In this document: positions 1 through 8,406 of the stretch, piece after piece
Numbering within the stretch: the first letter of the stretch is position 1
Layout: each line of letters opens with the position of its first letter
Source of the DNA: Rhodococcus marinonascens NBRC 14363
GTDB lineage: Bacteria; Actinomycetota; Actinomycetes; Mycobacteriales; Mycobacteriaceae
Direction: 5' to 3'
Assembly (NCBI RefSeq): GCF_001894885.1
Contig: NZ_BCXB01000001.1
Coordinates: 1-64,000 of the forward strand
DNA: 64,000 nucleotides
Notes under the pieces: model-generated
What the model saw: the letters and a program-made list of their open reading frames with translations, nothing else
Databases searched by the model: none
What the model was told of the DNA's origin: nothing
Position numbers and translations under genes: made by a program

Positions 1-155
1 ATACGGTAGCGCTCGGGTCACGCAGATGGTCGAAAGTTCTGCGTTCCTTCGGTCGACTGGGTAAGGTTGCCCCGCGAATCTGGTTGGTGGGATCGTGCTA
101 CCGAGGTAGTGCCGATCCTTCCGATTCTTCGTGGATCGATGAAGGGGAATCTCGA

Positions 156-1052
156 GTGTCGAAGGCATTGACGAAAAATGGCTCCGCAGTACGAGTTGCA
201 GCAATATTCATGGGTGTTGCCGCGACCGCCGCTTCGGTGGCGGGCTGTAGTACGACGGACACAGCTAGCGAGGGGTCGCTCCTGGAGCAACTCCAAGCAG
301 AGGGTGCGGTAACTGTTGGGTTCGCCGGCGAAGCGCCGTACAGCTTCGAGGAGAACGGACAGTTGACCGGTGCGACGGTCGCGCTCCACCGCGAGATCTT
401 CAAGAATCTCGGAATCGATAACGTTGAAGGTGTGAACACCGACTTCGGTGCGCTGATCCCGGGGCTGCAGGCCCGGCGTTTCGACGTGGTCAGTGCCGGG
501 ATGTCGATCCTCCCGCAGCGATGCCAGCAAGCCGCGTTCAGTGAACCCGAGTTCAACTACACGACTGCGCTGATGGTTCCGGAGGGCAATCCCGAGGGCC
601 TCACCGATATGCAGTCGGTAAACGACAGCGGTGTACGGTTGGCCACCATGACCGGTGCTATCGAATCGGACTACGCGCAGGCGCTGGGTATCGATGCCAT
701 GCAGGTGGCGTCACCGCAGGACGGAATGGACGCCGTTGCCAACGGGAGGGCCGACGCGTTCGCCCTTACGGGCATCTCGTTGAACTGGCTGGATAAGAAC
801 AGCCCCACGGTCCCCGTGGATGTCACCGAATCCTTCGTCGCAGTGATCGACGGCGTCCCCCAGGTCGGCGCCGGTGGTACGGTGTTCCGCACCGAAGACA
901 CGGAACTGCGCGATGCCTACAACGAGGAGCTAGCAAAGATTACCTCTGACAAGGGCAAGTACCTGTCTATCGTCGGCGAGTTCGGGTTCACCGAGGCAGA
1001 GTTGCCCGACCCGGCATTGACGACCGCCAAATTGTGCGACGGAGTCAGCTGA
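156..1052 (+). CDS. ehuB: Ectoine/amino-acid-type ABC transporter substrate-binding lipoprotein (EhuB-like)
   Basis: Extracytoplasmic solute receptor of a polar amino-acid/compatible-solute importer. With the GTG start at 156, preceded by the ribosome site GAAGGGGA at 141-148, the protein is 298 aa. It has a lipoprotein signal ending in SVAGC, with Cys31 as the lipidation site. The rest is one bacterial periplasmic binding protein family 3 domain, including ALIPGLQARRFDVVSAGM and ILPQRCQQAAFSEP, which resemble EhuB of hydroxyectoine transporters. An upstream in-frame ATG at 84 exists, but its extra residues lack signal-peptide character. It is the first gene of a four-gene importer operon running to 3228. 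The family is clear; the ectoine specificity rests on remembered motif similarity, and glutamate, cystine or another solute is possible. Confidence 0.85.
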   Translation: MSKALTKNGSAVRVAAIFMGVAATAASVAGCSTTDTASEGSLLEQLQAEGAVTVGFAGEAPYSFEENGQLTGATVALHREIFKNLGIDNVEGVNTDFGALIPGLQARRFDVVSAGMSILPQRCQQAAFSEPEFNYTTALMVPEGNPEGLTDMQSVNDSGVRLATMTGAIESDYAQALGIDAMQVASPQDGMDAVANGRADAFALTGISLNWLDKNSPTVPVDVTESFVAVIDGVPQVGAGGTVFRTEDTELRDAYNEELAKITSDKGKYLSIVGEFGFTEAELPDPALTTAKLCDGVS

Positions 1053-1074
1053 GGTCGCCCGGAGGCTTAGGTAA

Positions 1075-1806
1075 GTGAAGGACAATTTCGACGCTCTCCT
1101 GGATGCCTGGCCAGGCATCTGGGAGGGCCTCGTCGTTACGCTCGAACTGACTGTCGGTGGCGCGCTCGTCGCCTTCGTACTGGCCGTGGTCCTCGGACTG
1201 GCGGCCCGCGCACACAACGTGCTGATCAGAGGGTCCGCTAGGGCCTTCATCGAGTTCTTCCGCGGGACTTCCCTGTTGGTTCAGCTCTTCTGGCTCTTCT
1301 ACGTAGTACCGCTGTTTGGCGTCCTGATTGAGCCCCTCGTCGTGGGGATCTTGGCCTTGGGGCTGAATTACGGCGCGTATGGCGCGGAAGTGGTACGTGG
1401 CGCGGTGAATTCGGTTCCTCAGCCACAGTGGGAGGCGGCAACCGCGCTCGATTTCAGTCACTGGCAAAGACTTCGGCGAGTTATCCTGCCGCAGGCATGG
1501 GCCGAGATGATCCCGTCGCTGACGAATCTCTTGATTCAGCTCCTCAAGGGCACGGCCTTGGCAAGCTACATCCTTCTGCAGGACCTGACATTTGAAATCG
1601 ATCAGCTCCGGCGAACCACTGGAAATACACTTTTCGCATTCGGCGTCGGACTCGTCATCTACTTTGTCGTCGGATATCTCCTCACGCTGTTGATGAACGC
1701 ACTAGAGGTGCGGGCAAAGAACCGTCTGGGAATCGGGCCGTCCTTGCGTGAGGTCTTCAGCCTCGCACCGAGTGATCCTCGCGGAATGGAGGTCGCGGAA
1801 CGATGA
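1075..1806 (+). CDS. ehuC: ABC transporter permease, EhuC-like
   Basis: Integral membrane permease of the His/Glu/Gln/Arg/opine type (243 aa). About five hydrophobic segments are visible, and the cytoplasmic EAA loop is seen as QWEAATALDFSHWQRLRRVILPQA, slightly diverged. The N-terminal part carries the usual FFRGTSLLVQLFW stretch. It starts with GTG at 1075, with GGAGG at 1061-1065, 22 bases after the binding-protein gene, and its stop overlaps the start of the next permease by four bases (ATGA). It should form a heterodimeric channel with the following permease and be energised by the ATPase at 2437. The substrate is inferred only from the neighbouring EhuB-like receptor. Confidence 0.85.
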   Translation: MKDNFDALLDAWPGIWEGLVVTLELTVGGALVAFVLAVVLGLAARAHNVLIRGSARAFIEFFRGTSLLVQLFWLFYVVPLFGVLIEPLVVGILALGLNYGAYGAEVVRGAVNSVPQPQWEAATALDFSHWQRLRRVILPQAWAEMIPSLTNLLIQLLKGTALASYILLQDLTFEIDQLRRTTGNTLFAFGVGLVIYFVVGYLLTLLMNALEVRAKNRLGIGPSLREVFSLAPSDPRGMEVAER

Positions 1807-2444
1807 CCGCTCAATGGAGTTGGGACCGTGCGTTCGAGGCTTTGCCGATGCTCCTCGACGGATTTAAGATCACATTGCTGGCAACTGTCCTTGGGTTTGC
1901 CATCGCCGCGGTCCTCGGACTCGCGATCGCGCTGATCCGGCAGTCAGCCCCGTGGTGGGTCAGCGCACCGGTCCGTGCAGTCAGCGAGTTCATCAGGTTG
2001 ACACCGCTGGTGGTGCAACTGTTGTTCGTCTACTATCTGCTCACGGACTTGTCCGCCCTCCAAATCGGTGTCGTGGTTCTGGGGATTCACTATTCGACAT
2101 ACATGGCCGAGGTCTACCGGGCGGGAATCGATGCCGTACCGGTCGGGCAGTGGGAAGCGGCCCGCGCGCTGTCTCTTGCTCCGGCCCGAACATGGCGTGC
2201 GATCGTGTTGCCCCAAGCTATTCGGCGGGTGGTTCCAGCACTGGGCAACTACGCGGTGTCGATGTTCAAGGACACCCCCTACCTATTCGCGATCACCGTG
2301 GTGGAAATGGTCACGGCGGCCCAGCAGTTCGGTGCGAGGAACTTCCAATATCTCGAGCCGTTGACGTTGGCCGGTGTGATTTTTCTGATCGCCAGCTATC
2401 CGACCTCTCTGTTGATACGGCGATTGGAGAAACGCCTTGCCTGA
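1803..2444 (+). CDS. ehuD: ABC transporter permease, EhuD-like
   Basis: Second membrane permease of the importer (213 aa), with five predicted helices. The FIRLTPLVVQLLFVYYLL region and the EAA loop QWEAARALSLAPARTWRAIV are typical of polar amino-acid permeases. The ATG overlaps the stop of the previous gene as ATGA, implying translational coupling. The 3' end overlaps the ATPase gene by eight bases. It pairs with the 1075-1806 permease. Confidence 0.85.
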   Translation: MTAQWSWDRAFEALPMLLDGFKITLLATVLGFAIAAVLGLAIALIRQSAPWWVSAPVRAVSEFIRLTPLVVQLLFVYYLLTDLSALQIGVVVLGIHYSTYMAEVYRAGIDAVPVGQWEAARALSLAPARTWRAIVLPQAIRRVVPALGNYAVSMFKDTPYLFAITVVEMVTAAQQFGARNFQYLEPLTLAGVIFLIASYPTSLLIRRLEKRLA

Positions 2445-3228
2445 TGATCTGAGTACCGATATGCCGATGATCCAATTCGACAATGTTGTGAAGCAATTCG
2501 GGGATCACGTCGTCCTCGACCACCTGAAGTTCGAGGTTGCGCGCGGCGATCGTGTCACCTTGATCGGGCCGAGTGGGTCAGGAAAGACCACGATTCTGCG
2601 CCTGCTGATGACGTTGGAGACAGTGAACCAAGGAGTCATCTGGATCGAGGGCGATCGGCTGACGCACGAACAGAAGGGAAGCAGACTCGTTCCGGCTTCG
2701 GAGAAGTATCTTCGGAAAGTTCGACGTCGGATCGGTATGGTCTTCCAGCAGTTCAATCTGTTTCCGAACATGAACGTGATCGAGAACATCACCGAAGCGC
2801 CCATCCATGTCCTCGGTCTCGACAAGGCAGCGGCGACGAAGCGTGCCCGCGAACTGCTCGATATGGTCGGACTCTCCGACAAGGAGACCGCTCATCCGAC
2901 GCAACTGTCTGGCGGACAGCAGCAACGGGTCGCGATTGCCAGGGCGCTGGCGATGGACCCCGACATCCTGTTGCTTGACGAGGTCACGTCCGCGCTGGAT
3001 CCGGAGTTGGTTGCCGACGTCCTCGATGTATTGAGGAATGTCGCTGAAACGACAGACATCACCATGCTGATCGTGACCCACGAAATGCAGTTCGCAAGGG
3101 ACGTCTCGAACCGCGTAATGATGTTCGATAAGGGCCGGATCGTGGAAGAAGGCGATCCCACAACGATTTTTACCTCACCGCAGAACGAGCGGACCAGAAC
3201 CTTCCTGAAGGCGGTGCTGGCCGACTAA
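2437..3228 (+). CDS. ehuA: ABC transporter ATP-binding protein, EhuA-like
   Basis: Cytoplasmic ATPase that drives the importer (263 aa). Walker A GPSGSGKTT, Q-loop VFQQFNLFP, signature LSGGQQQRVAIARAL, Walker B ILLLDEVTSALD and the switch His in IVTHEMQFAR are all present, so it should be active. The TTG start at 2437 is chosen because GGAGA lies at 2427-2431; an ATG at 2461 is an alternative. It is the last gene of the ehuBCDA-type operon and is followed by a strong hairpin. No ectoine catabolic (eut) genes are visible nearby, so the system may serve osmoprotection only, or a different solute. Confidence 0.88.
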   Translation: MPDDLSTDMPMIQFDNVVKQFGDHVVLDHLKFEVARGDRVTLIGPSGSGKTTILRLLMTLETVNQGVIWIEGDRLTHEQKGSRLVPASEKYLRKVRRRIGMVFQQFNLFPNMNVIENITEAPIHVLGLDKAAATKRARELLDMVGLSDKETAHPTQLSGGQQQRVAIARALAMDPDILLLDEVTSALDPELVADVLDVLRNVAETTDITMLIVTHEMQFARDVSNRVMMFDKGRIVEEGDPTTIFTSPQNERTRTFLKAVLAD

Positions 3229-3236
3229 TTCTAGTT

Positions 3237-3263
3237 GCTAGACGGTCACTCATACCGTCTAGC
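3237..3263. terminator. Bidirectional hairpin between convergent genes
   Basis: Perfect 10-bp inverted repeat GCTAGACGGT/ACCGTCTAGC separated by a 7-nt loop, between the end of the ABC operon and the convergent symporter gene. It overlaps the symporter stop codon. No T-tract follows, as is common for terminators in actinobacteria. Confidence 0.7.
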
Positions 3264-4260
3264 GGGATGCTGTCGCGAGTTCCGCCTCGGCGGCGGCCCT
3301 GCGGCCCAGTCGGCCCGCCATCCATGCGCACACCATCAACTGCAGTTGATGAAACAGCATGAGCGGCAGCACTATCAAGCCAATCGGCTGGCTGGCGAAA
3401 AGTACCGTCGCCATCGGAAGTCCGGTGGCGAGGCTCTTCTTCGAGCCGCAGAAGGTGATAGTGACCTGGTCTTCTCTACTGAACCCGAGACGCTTCGATC
3501 CGAACCAGGTGACAGACAGGACGATCGCGAGCAGTATCGCGCAGACGGCGAGCAGCGCAAACAGTCGGCCGACAGACAGCGTGCCCCAGATCCCTTCGTT
3601 CATTCCTTCGCTGAACGCGACATAGACAACCAGCAGGATCGATCCACGATCGACGAACTTGAGGGGTGCGCCGTGTTCCTTTATCCAGGTGCCGATCCAA
3701 CGTTGTACCACCTGGCCGGCGATGAAGGGGAGTAGCAACATGAAGAGGATGCCGACCACTGCGGACGTGTCGAAGCCAGACCCCTCACTTGTCATCAGTA
3801 ACGCCACGAGCAGTGGCGTGACGAAGATGCCGAGGATGTTGGAGAACGAGGCGCTGACTATTGCGCCTGGGATGTTGCCGCGGGCGATGGACACGAAGGC
3901 GATCGAGGACTGGACCGTTGACGGCAAGAGGCAGACGTACAGGATTCCCAAGTACAACGGTTGGGTCAGGATCGATGGGACCAGTACACGGGCCGCGATT
4001 CCGAGGATCGGGAAGAGCACGAACGTTGCCGCGAGAATGGTGATGTGCAGACGCCAGTGGCGGAGTCCGTGAAGTGCCTCCCGTGAGGACAGCCTTGTTC
4101 CGTAGAGGAAGAACAGGAATCCGATGGCCACTTTGACGGCCCATCCGAACGCCGTCAATGCTGTACCGTCTGCGGGCATCAGGCTGGCAATCGCGACGGT
4201 AATCAGGATCCCGAGAATGAAGGGGTCGAGCCTTCCGAGTAGCGGGATCTTTGTCAGCAT
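3259..4260 (-). CDS. Bile acid:sodium symporter family membrane protein (YfeH/SBF-like)
   Basis: Putative sodium-coupled organic anion transporter of the inner membrane (333 aa). About ten hydrophobic helices are visible, with family-type stretches KVAIGFLFFLYGTRLS near the N-terminus, ILYVCLLPSTVQSSIAFVS in the middle and the helix-break region GSKKSLATGLPMA near the C-terminus. These match the SBF-like group of bacterial, plant and yeast proteins rather than the classical bile-acid group. The ATG start at 4260 faces the divergent LysR gene, and an 8+3+8 bp dyad lies between them, so the regulator probably controls this transporter. The substrate is unknown. Confidence 0.85.
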   Translation of the reverse strand: MLTKIPLLGRLDPFILGILITVAIASLMPADGTALTAFGWAVKVAIGFLFFLYGTRLSSREALHGLRHWRLHITILAATFVLFPILGIAARVLVPSILTQPLYLGILYVCLLPSTVQSSIAFVSIARGNIPGAIVSASFSNILGIFVTPLLVALLMTSEGSGFDTSAVVGILFMLLLPFIAGQVVQRWIGTWIKEHGAPLKFVDRGSILLVVYVAFSEGMNEGIWGTLSVGRLFALLAVCAILLAIVLSVTWFGSKRLGFSREDQVTITFCGSKKSLATGLPMATVLFASQPIGLIVLPLMLFHQLQLMVCAWMAGRLGRRAAAEAELATASR

Positions 4261-4277
4261 GGTTCGACAGTATGGAA

Positions 4278-4296
4278 CTTTCGGATATTCCGAAAG
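4278..4296. promoter_or_regulatory. Candidate LysR operator (T-N11-A dyad)
   Basis: Perfect dyad CTTTCGGA-TAT-TCCGAAAG in the 82-bp divergent intergenic region. It contains TCGGATATTCCGA, which fits the T-N11-A form of LysR-type sites. Assignment to the adjacent regulator is inferred from position. Confidence 0.6.
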
Positions 4297-4342
4297 GCGA
4301 TATTCGCGTTTACTGTGATTCGAAATTGTGATAACAAGAGGT

Positions 4343-5203
4343 ATGTTCGATCCCGTTCATCTTCGAAGTTTTCTCGAGGTCGCACGAAGCCGAAGTTTCA
4401 CAGCGGCGGCCCGGCGACTGAATTTGCGGCAATCGACCGTCAGTCAACATGTGGGAAAGCTGGAACTCGCCGCCGGACGCCGTCTGTTTCTACGTGATAC
4501 ACACTCGGTGGAGTTGACCTCGGACGGTTCCGTCATGGTCGGTTTTGCCACCTCGATACTCGAGCGGCACTCGGATGCCGAACGCTACTTCACGCAGTCC
4601 GGTGTCCGAGGCAGGGTGCGGTTCGGTGCGTCGGAAGATCTGGTTCTACACGAACTGCCTCGAATCCTCTCCGAGTTTCGCCGTAGCCATCCGCTCGTCG
4701 ATTTCGAACTCACCGTCGGCTTGAGTGAGGTGCTGTTCCGTCAACTGCATGACGGGAAATTGGACTTGGTCTTCGGGAAGCGTCGTACAGGCGAACGCCA
4801 CGGGGAACCGGTATGGACCGATCGGCTGGCGTTCTTCGCGGCGCCCGATTTCGTCCTGGATGCCGGGGGTCCGGTTCCGTTGGTGACGTATCCGCCGCCG
4901 TCGATCACGAGGGAAGCGGCACTAGATGCTCTGGAAAAGTCCGGCCGCGGCGCGCACGTGGCCTGCGTGACGGGCAGTTTGAACGGATTGCGGGCAGCTT
5001 GCCTTGCCGGTCTGGGCGTCGTATATCACGCCGAGACGCTTCCACCTGCTGGATTGGTGCCGGTACGGACTCGGTTGCGCGAAGAATTAGGTCCTGCGGT
5101 AGATGTCGAATTCGTGCTGGAACCCCGGCGCAGTGTCCTCAGCGAACCGGAGCAGGCGCTGCGCGCGGTCATCCTCGAGAATGCGGATCGATTGCGCGCG
5201 TGA
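4343..5203 (+). CDS. LysR-family transcriptional regulator
   Basis: DNA-binding regulator of about 286 aa. The N-terminal winged helix-turn-helix is seen in FLEVARSRSFTAAARRLNLRQSTVSQHVGKLE, followed by a LysR substrate-binding domain with the GRVRFGASEDLV beta strand and GLGVVYHAETLPP near the end. The ATG at 4343 gives the standard N-terminus MFDPVHLRSFLEV; a GTG at 4328 would add five residues, and neither has a well-spaced ribosome site. It is divergent from the SBF symporter and probably represses or activates it. The GGT gene follows on the same strand about 200 bases later and could be part of the regulon. Confidence 0.88.
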   Translation: MFDPVHLRSFLEVARSRSFTAAARRLNLRQSTVSQHVGKLELAAGRRLFLRDTHSVELTSDGSVMVGFATSILERHSDAERYFTQSGVRGRVRFGASEDLVLHELPRILSEFRRSHPLVDFELTVGLSEVLFRQLHDGKLDLVFGKRRTGERHGEPVWTDRLAFFAAPDFVLDAGGPVPLVTYPPPSITREAALDALEKSGRGAHVACVTGSLNGLRAACLAGLGVVYHAETLPPAGLVPVRTRLREELGPAVDVEFVLEPRRSVLSEPEQALRAVILENADRLRA

Positions 5204-5402
5204 CCTGTTGGTCTTGCCGTCTACCTCCACCGCTGGACTGAGGCATACCCTGAAGAGGCAGATGATCGAGAAGGCTATGGAGCCACGGGTCTCAATGGGA
5301 AGGTATCCGGTCGATGAACGAAACGGTCAGAACTTCGACGAGATCGACCCGGACGGCACCAGTTCGTTTCCGCGCCGGCGTGCCGCGCGGTGGTGCGCGA
5401 AT

Positions 5403-6995
5403 ATGAACCAGCGGCCTGTGACACTCTCCGTCGACGGAATGGTCTCGTCGAGTCATCCAGCGACGAGCACGGTGGGAGCCCGAGTACTGACCGACGGAGG
5501 CAACGCGATCGATGCAACCCTGGCCATGGCCTCCATGGGCTGGCTGACTTTGCCGGGGCGATGCGGAATCGGCGCCGACGCTTTTGCCGTCGTCCGCGAG
5601 CCCGATGGCTCGGTGTGGACAGTCAGCGGCAGCGGCTTCGGGCCTGATGGCGGCGATATGGGGTTCTTTGCGGATCGGGGTATTCGGTCGATCCCGCTCG
5701 ACGGCGCACTGGCCGTAACTGTTCCCGGTGCCCCGGCTGCCCTGGGTGCGCTCCACGCTGGTGGGGCTAGTCGCCCGCTCATCGATCTCTGGGCACCGGC
5801 GATTCGGGTCGCGGAGCGCGGTCTGCCGTGCTCCGCCAGTACCCGGGCGGACATCCGAGAAGCAGAGAGGGCCATCTCCGCCGATGCCGAACTTGGCGCC
5901 GCCTACCTACCGGGTGGGCGGTTGCCCCAGGTAGGGCAGTTGCTGCCGCTTCGCGAACTGGCCGAGTCGATCCGCGCGCTGGCCCGTGACCCCCTAAGCT
6001 TCTATTCGGGCTCTTTCGCCGAGCGAGCTGTCGACGCATTGTGCGCGGGCGGTGCACCGTTCAGTGGTGACGAGTGGGCGGCCGGTGCGCAGGTGCAACC
6101 AGAAGCCGCGATCAGCGGACACTACGCGGGTGCGGTGATCCATCAAACCCCCCTGCCTGCACCCGGGTGGATGGTGCTGCAGCAAGCAGCGCTGTGTGAC
6201 GGAGTGGTGGGCGCTTCGCCGTGGCTTACGGCGCCGGCCATTGATCGGATGGCCTGCGCGGCACGGTTGGCCTTCGAGGATCGGTTCGCGACCTGCGGCA
6301 CGAGCAACGACGCCTGGAAGAAAGTTCTCGAGCCCGCTGCGATCAAGGCGGCGAGAAACACGCTCGACGGACGTGTGGCATCGACGGGCACCTTCGGTGT
6401 GAGTGACGGGGACACCACGTCGACCGTCGCAGTCGATTCGGAAGGCCGGGCGGTGAGTTTCATTCACTCGCTCGCTTTCACCTTCGGTTCCAAGATGACC
6501 GTCCCTGGCACCGGGGTGGTTCTGAACAACCGATTCGGACGAGGGGCATACCTCATTCCGGGGCATCCCAACTCTGTAGCTCCGAGGCGTAAACCATTGA
6601 ACACGCTCAATGCCTGGGTAATCACCGATATGTCGGGGAATCTGCTGCACGTCGGGAACACCCCGGGCGGCGACGGTCAGGCGCAGTGGAACATGCAGCT
6701 GATCTCACATCTCCTCGACCACGGTCTCGACCCAGCCGAGGCTGTTGCGGCGCCGCGGTTCACAGTGTTCCCCGGCAGTGACGCCAATGTTGTGGGTAGT
6801 CCGGCCGAACTGCGATGCGAGTCGAGGATTCCGGAACGTGTGCGTGGCGAACTGCGCACCCTCGGACACGACATCGCCGTGCAGGGTGCGTGGGAGGCAG
6901 GAGGAAGCGCGCAGATCATCTCGGTCGACAACGCGCGCGGTGTGCTGTCCGGTGCCGCCGATCCTCGTCAAGAAGGAATAGCTCTCGGTGTCTGA
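5403..6995 (+). CDS. Gamma-glutamyltransferase family protein
   Basis: N-terminal nucleophile hydrolase of the gamma-glutamyltranspeptidase family (531 aa from ATG 5403). It starts with the family-typical GMVSSSHPATSTVGARVLTDGGNAIDA. The autocleavage/catalytic threonine is expected in GDTTSTVAVD (Thr338), followed by the small-subunit signature VPGTGVVLNNRFGRG and the PGGDGQAQWNMQ glycine loop. The open frame extends upstream to 5103, inside the LysR gene, with ATGs at 5277 and 5295; the residues before 5403 look non-coding, so I take the later start, though its ribosome site is weak. No signal peptide is visible, so it may be a cytoplasmic acylase-like member. Substrate unknown. Confidence 0.8.
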   Translation: MNQRPVTLSVDGMVSSSHPATSTVGARVLTDGGNAIDATLAMASMGWLTLPGRCGIGADAFAVVREPDGSVWTVSGSGFGPDGGDMGFFADRGIRSIPLDGALAVTVPGAPAALGALHAGGASRPLIDLWAPAIRVAERGLPCSASTRADIREAERAISADAELGAAYLPGGRLPQVGQLLPLRELAESIRALARDPLSFYSGSFAERAVDALCAGGAPFSGDEWAAGAQVQPEAAISGHYAGAVIHQTPLPAPGWMVLQQAALCDGVVGASPWLTAPAIDRMACAARLAFEDRFATCGTSNDAWKKVLEPAAIKAARNTLDGRVASTGTFGVSDGDTTSTVAVDSEGRAVSFIHSLAFTFGSKMTVPGTGVVLNNRFGRGAYLIPGHPNSVAPRRKPLNTLNAWVITDMSGNLLHVGNTPGGDGQAQWNMQLISHLLDHGLDPAEAVAAPRFTVFPGSDANVVGSPAELRCESRIPERVRGELRTLGHDIAVQGAWEAGGSAQIISVDNARGVLSGAADPRQEGIALGV

Positions 6996-7068
6996 ACGGC
7001 TGACGCAGATCGCTCCGAATGCGCAGGTGTGCAGAGAAATCACGAGAAATAGCTGCAGAAGTGCGCAC

Positions 7069-8406
7069 TCAGCGGGGAGCGACGGGAAGGGTCTTCTCGC
7101 CCAGCCAGGTGTCCCAGAGGTGGCGCAGCGAGTCATCGGTGTAGTGGGCGGCCAGGTCCGTGAACTGCTCGGCCGTGACGGTGGAGTGCAGATGAGTCTG
7201 CGTCCACTCACGTAGGAGAGCGAAGAAGTGGTCGTCGCCGAGTCGGCGACGCAGCGCATGCAAGGTGAGCGCGCCGCGCTTGTAGACGCGGTCGTCGAAC
7301 ATCAACTGTGGCCCCGGATCCCCGACAATCAGATCCTGCGGTTTGCGGGCCAGACCCTGATGTGCCTGTAGGGCGAGTTCGTGTGCAGAGGGCCCGCCCG
7401 AGTTCTCGGACCAGATCCATTCGGCGTAGCAGGCGAAACCCTCATGCAACCAGATGTCCTTCCAACGGCCGAGCGTCAGGCTGTTGCCAAACCACTGATG
7501 GGCGAGTTCGTGCGCAACCAGACGCTCGGATTCGTGCTGACCGCTGCAGTGGTTGGCGCCGAAGATCGAGAGTCCTTGTGCCTCGAGCGGGATCTCCAAC
7601 TGGTCATCGGTCACGACCACCGTGTACTCGGGGAACGGGTATGCACCGAACAGTCGGCTGAACACATCCATCATCTGAGGCTGCCTGCCGAAGTCCACGT
7701 CGAACGCCGATCGCAGCCGCGGTGGGTGGACGGCGAACATCGGAACGCTTCCGGAACCGATGTCGCGGCGCTCGTACGGTCCGATCTGGATGGTTGCCAG
7801 GTAGCTCGACATCGGCTCGGTCTGCTCGTACACCCACGTCGTCTGGCTTGCCCGAGTCCGCTTGCTGACCAACGCACCGTTTGCCACTGCGTAGTACGGC
7901 GAATCGGCGGTGATCGAGATGCGGTAGCTGGCTTTGGAACTCGGGTGGTCGTCGCACGGAAACCAGGAAGCTGCGCCGTTCGGCTGATTGGCAACCAATG
8001 CGCCCTCGGTCAGTTCCTCCCAGCCCACCTCGCCCCACATGCTGTGGATCGGTTTCGGAGATCCCCCATATTGGACGGTGAGAACCAGCGCTCCGCCCAC
8101 GGGGATCTTCTGCGCAGGCGTGACGATCAGTTTTCCGCTCCTGTGTAGCCACTTGGTGTTGCGGGAACCGTTGGTGACAACCTTCGTCACGTGCAGGTTT
8201 GACGCCAGATCGATTGTGAACCGGGAGCGCGGCTCAGTGGTGACCGTCGTGATCGTGGCCTTACCTGTCAACCGGTTGCTGTGCACCTTGTAGGTGAGGT
8301 CGAGTTCGTACCGCGACACCCGGTATCCCCGATTGCCGTTCTCGGGGAGGTAGGGGTCGATTGGGTCATCGTCGATCCCCTTGCTGGACTTCACGTCGAT
8401 GCCCAC
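7069..8406 (-). CDS. M1 family metallopeptidase (aminopeptidase N-like, short form)
   Basis: Zinc aminopeptidase of the gluzincin M1 family (445 aa). The zinc motif HELAH has His299 and His303, with catalytic Glu300 and the third ligand Glu322 in WLHEGFACYAEW. The N-terminal beta domain is present (RYELDLTYKVHSNRLTGKATIT). The GXMEN-type exopeptidase motif is replaced by a region around LEIPLEAQGLSIFGANH. It lacks the long C-terminal helical domain of full-size PepN, as other short actinobacterial M1 enzymes do. The start overlaps the 3' end of the upstream NRPS-like gene by 16 bases, so the two are probably co-transcribed and coupled. Confidence 0.85.
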   Translation of the reverse strand: MGIDVKSSKGIDDDPIDPYLPENGNRGYRVSRYELDLTYKVHSNRLTGKATITTVTTEPRSRFTIDLASNLHVTKVVTNGSRNTKWLHRSGKLIVTPAQKIPVGGALVLTVQYGGSPKPIHSMWGEVGWEELTEGALVANQPNGAASWFPCDDHPSSKASYRISITADSPYYAVANGALVSKRTRASQTTWVYEQTEPMSSYLATIQIGPYERRDIGSGSVPMFAVHPPRLRSAFDVDFGRQPQMMDVFSRLFGAYPFPEYTVVVTDDQLEIPLEAQGLSIFGANHCSGQHESERLVAHELAHQWFGNSLTLGRWKDIWLHEGFACYAEWIWSENSGGPSAHELALQAHQGLARKPQDLIVGDPGPQLMFDDRVYKRGALTLHALRRRLGDDHFFALLREWTQTHLHSTVTAEQFTDLAAHYTDDSLRHLWDTWLGEKTLPVAPR

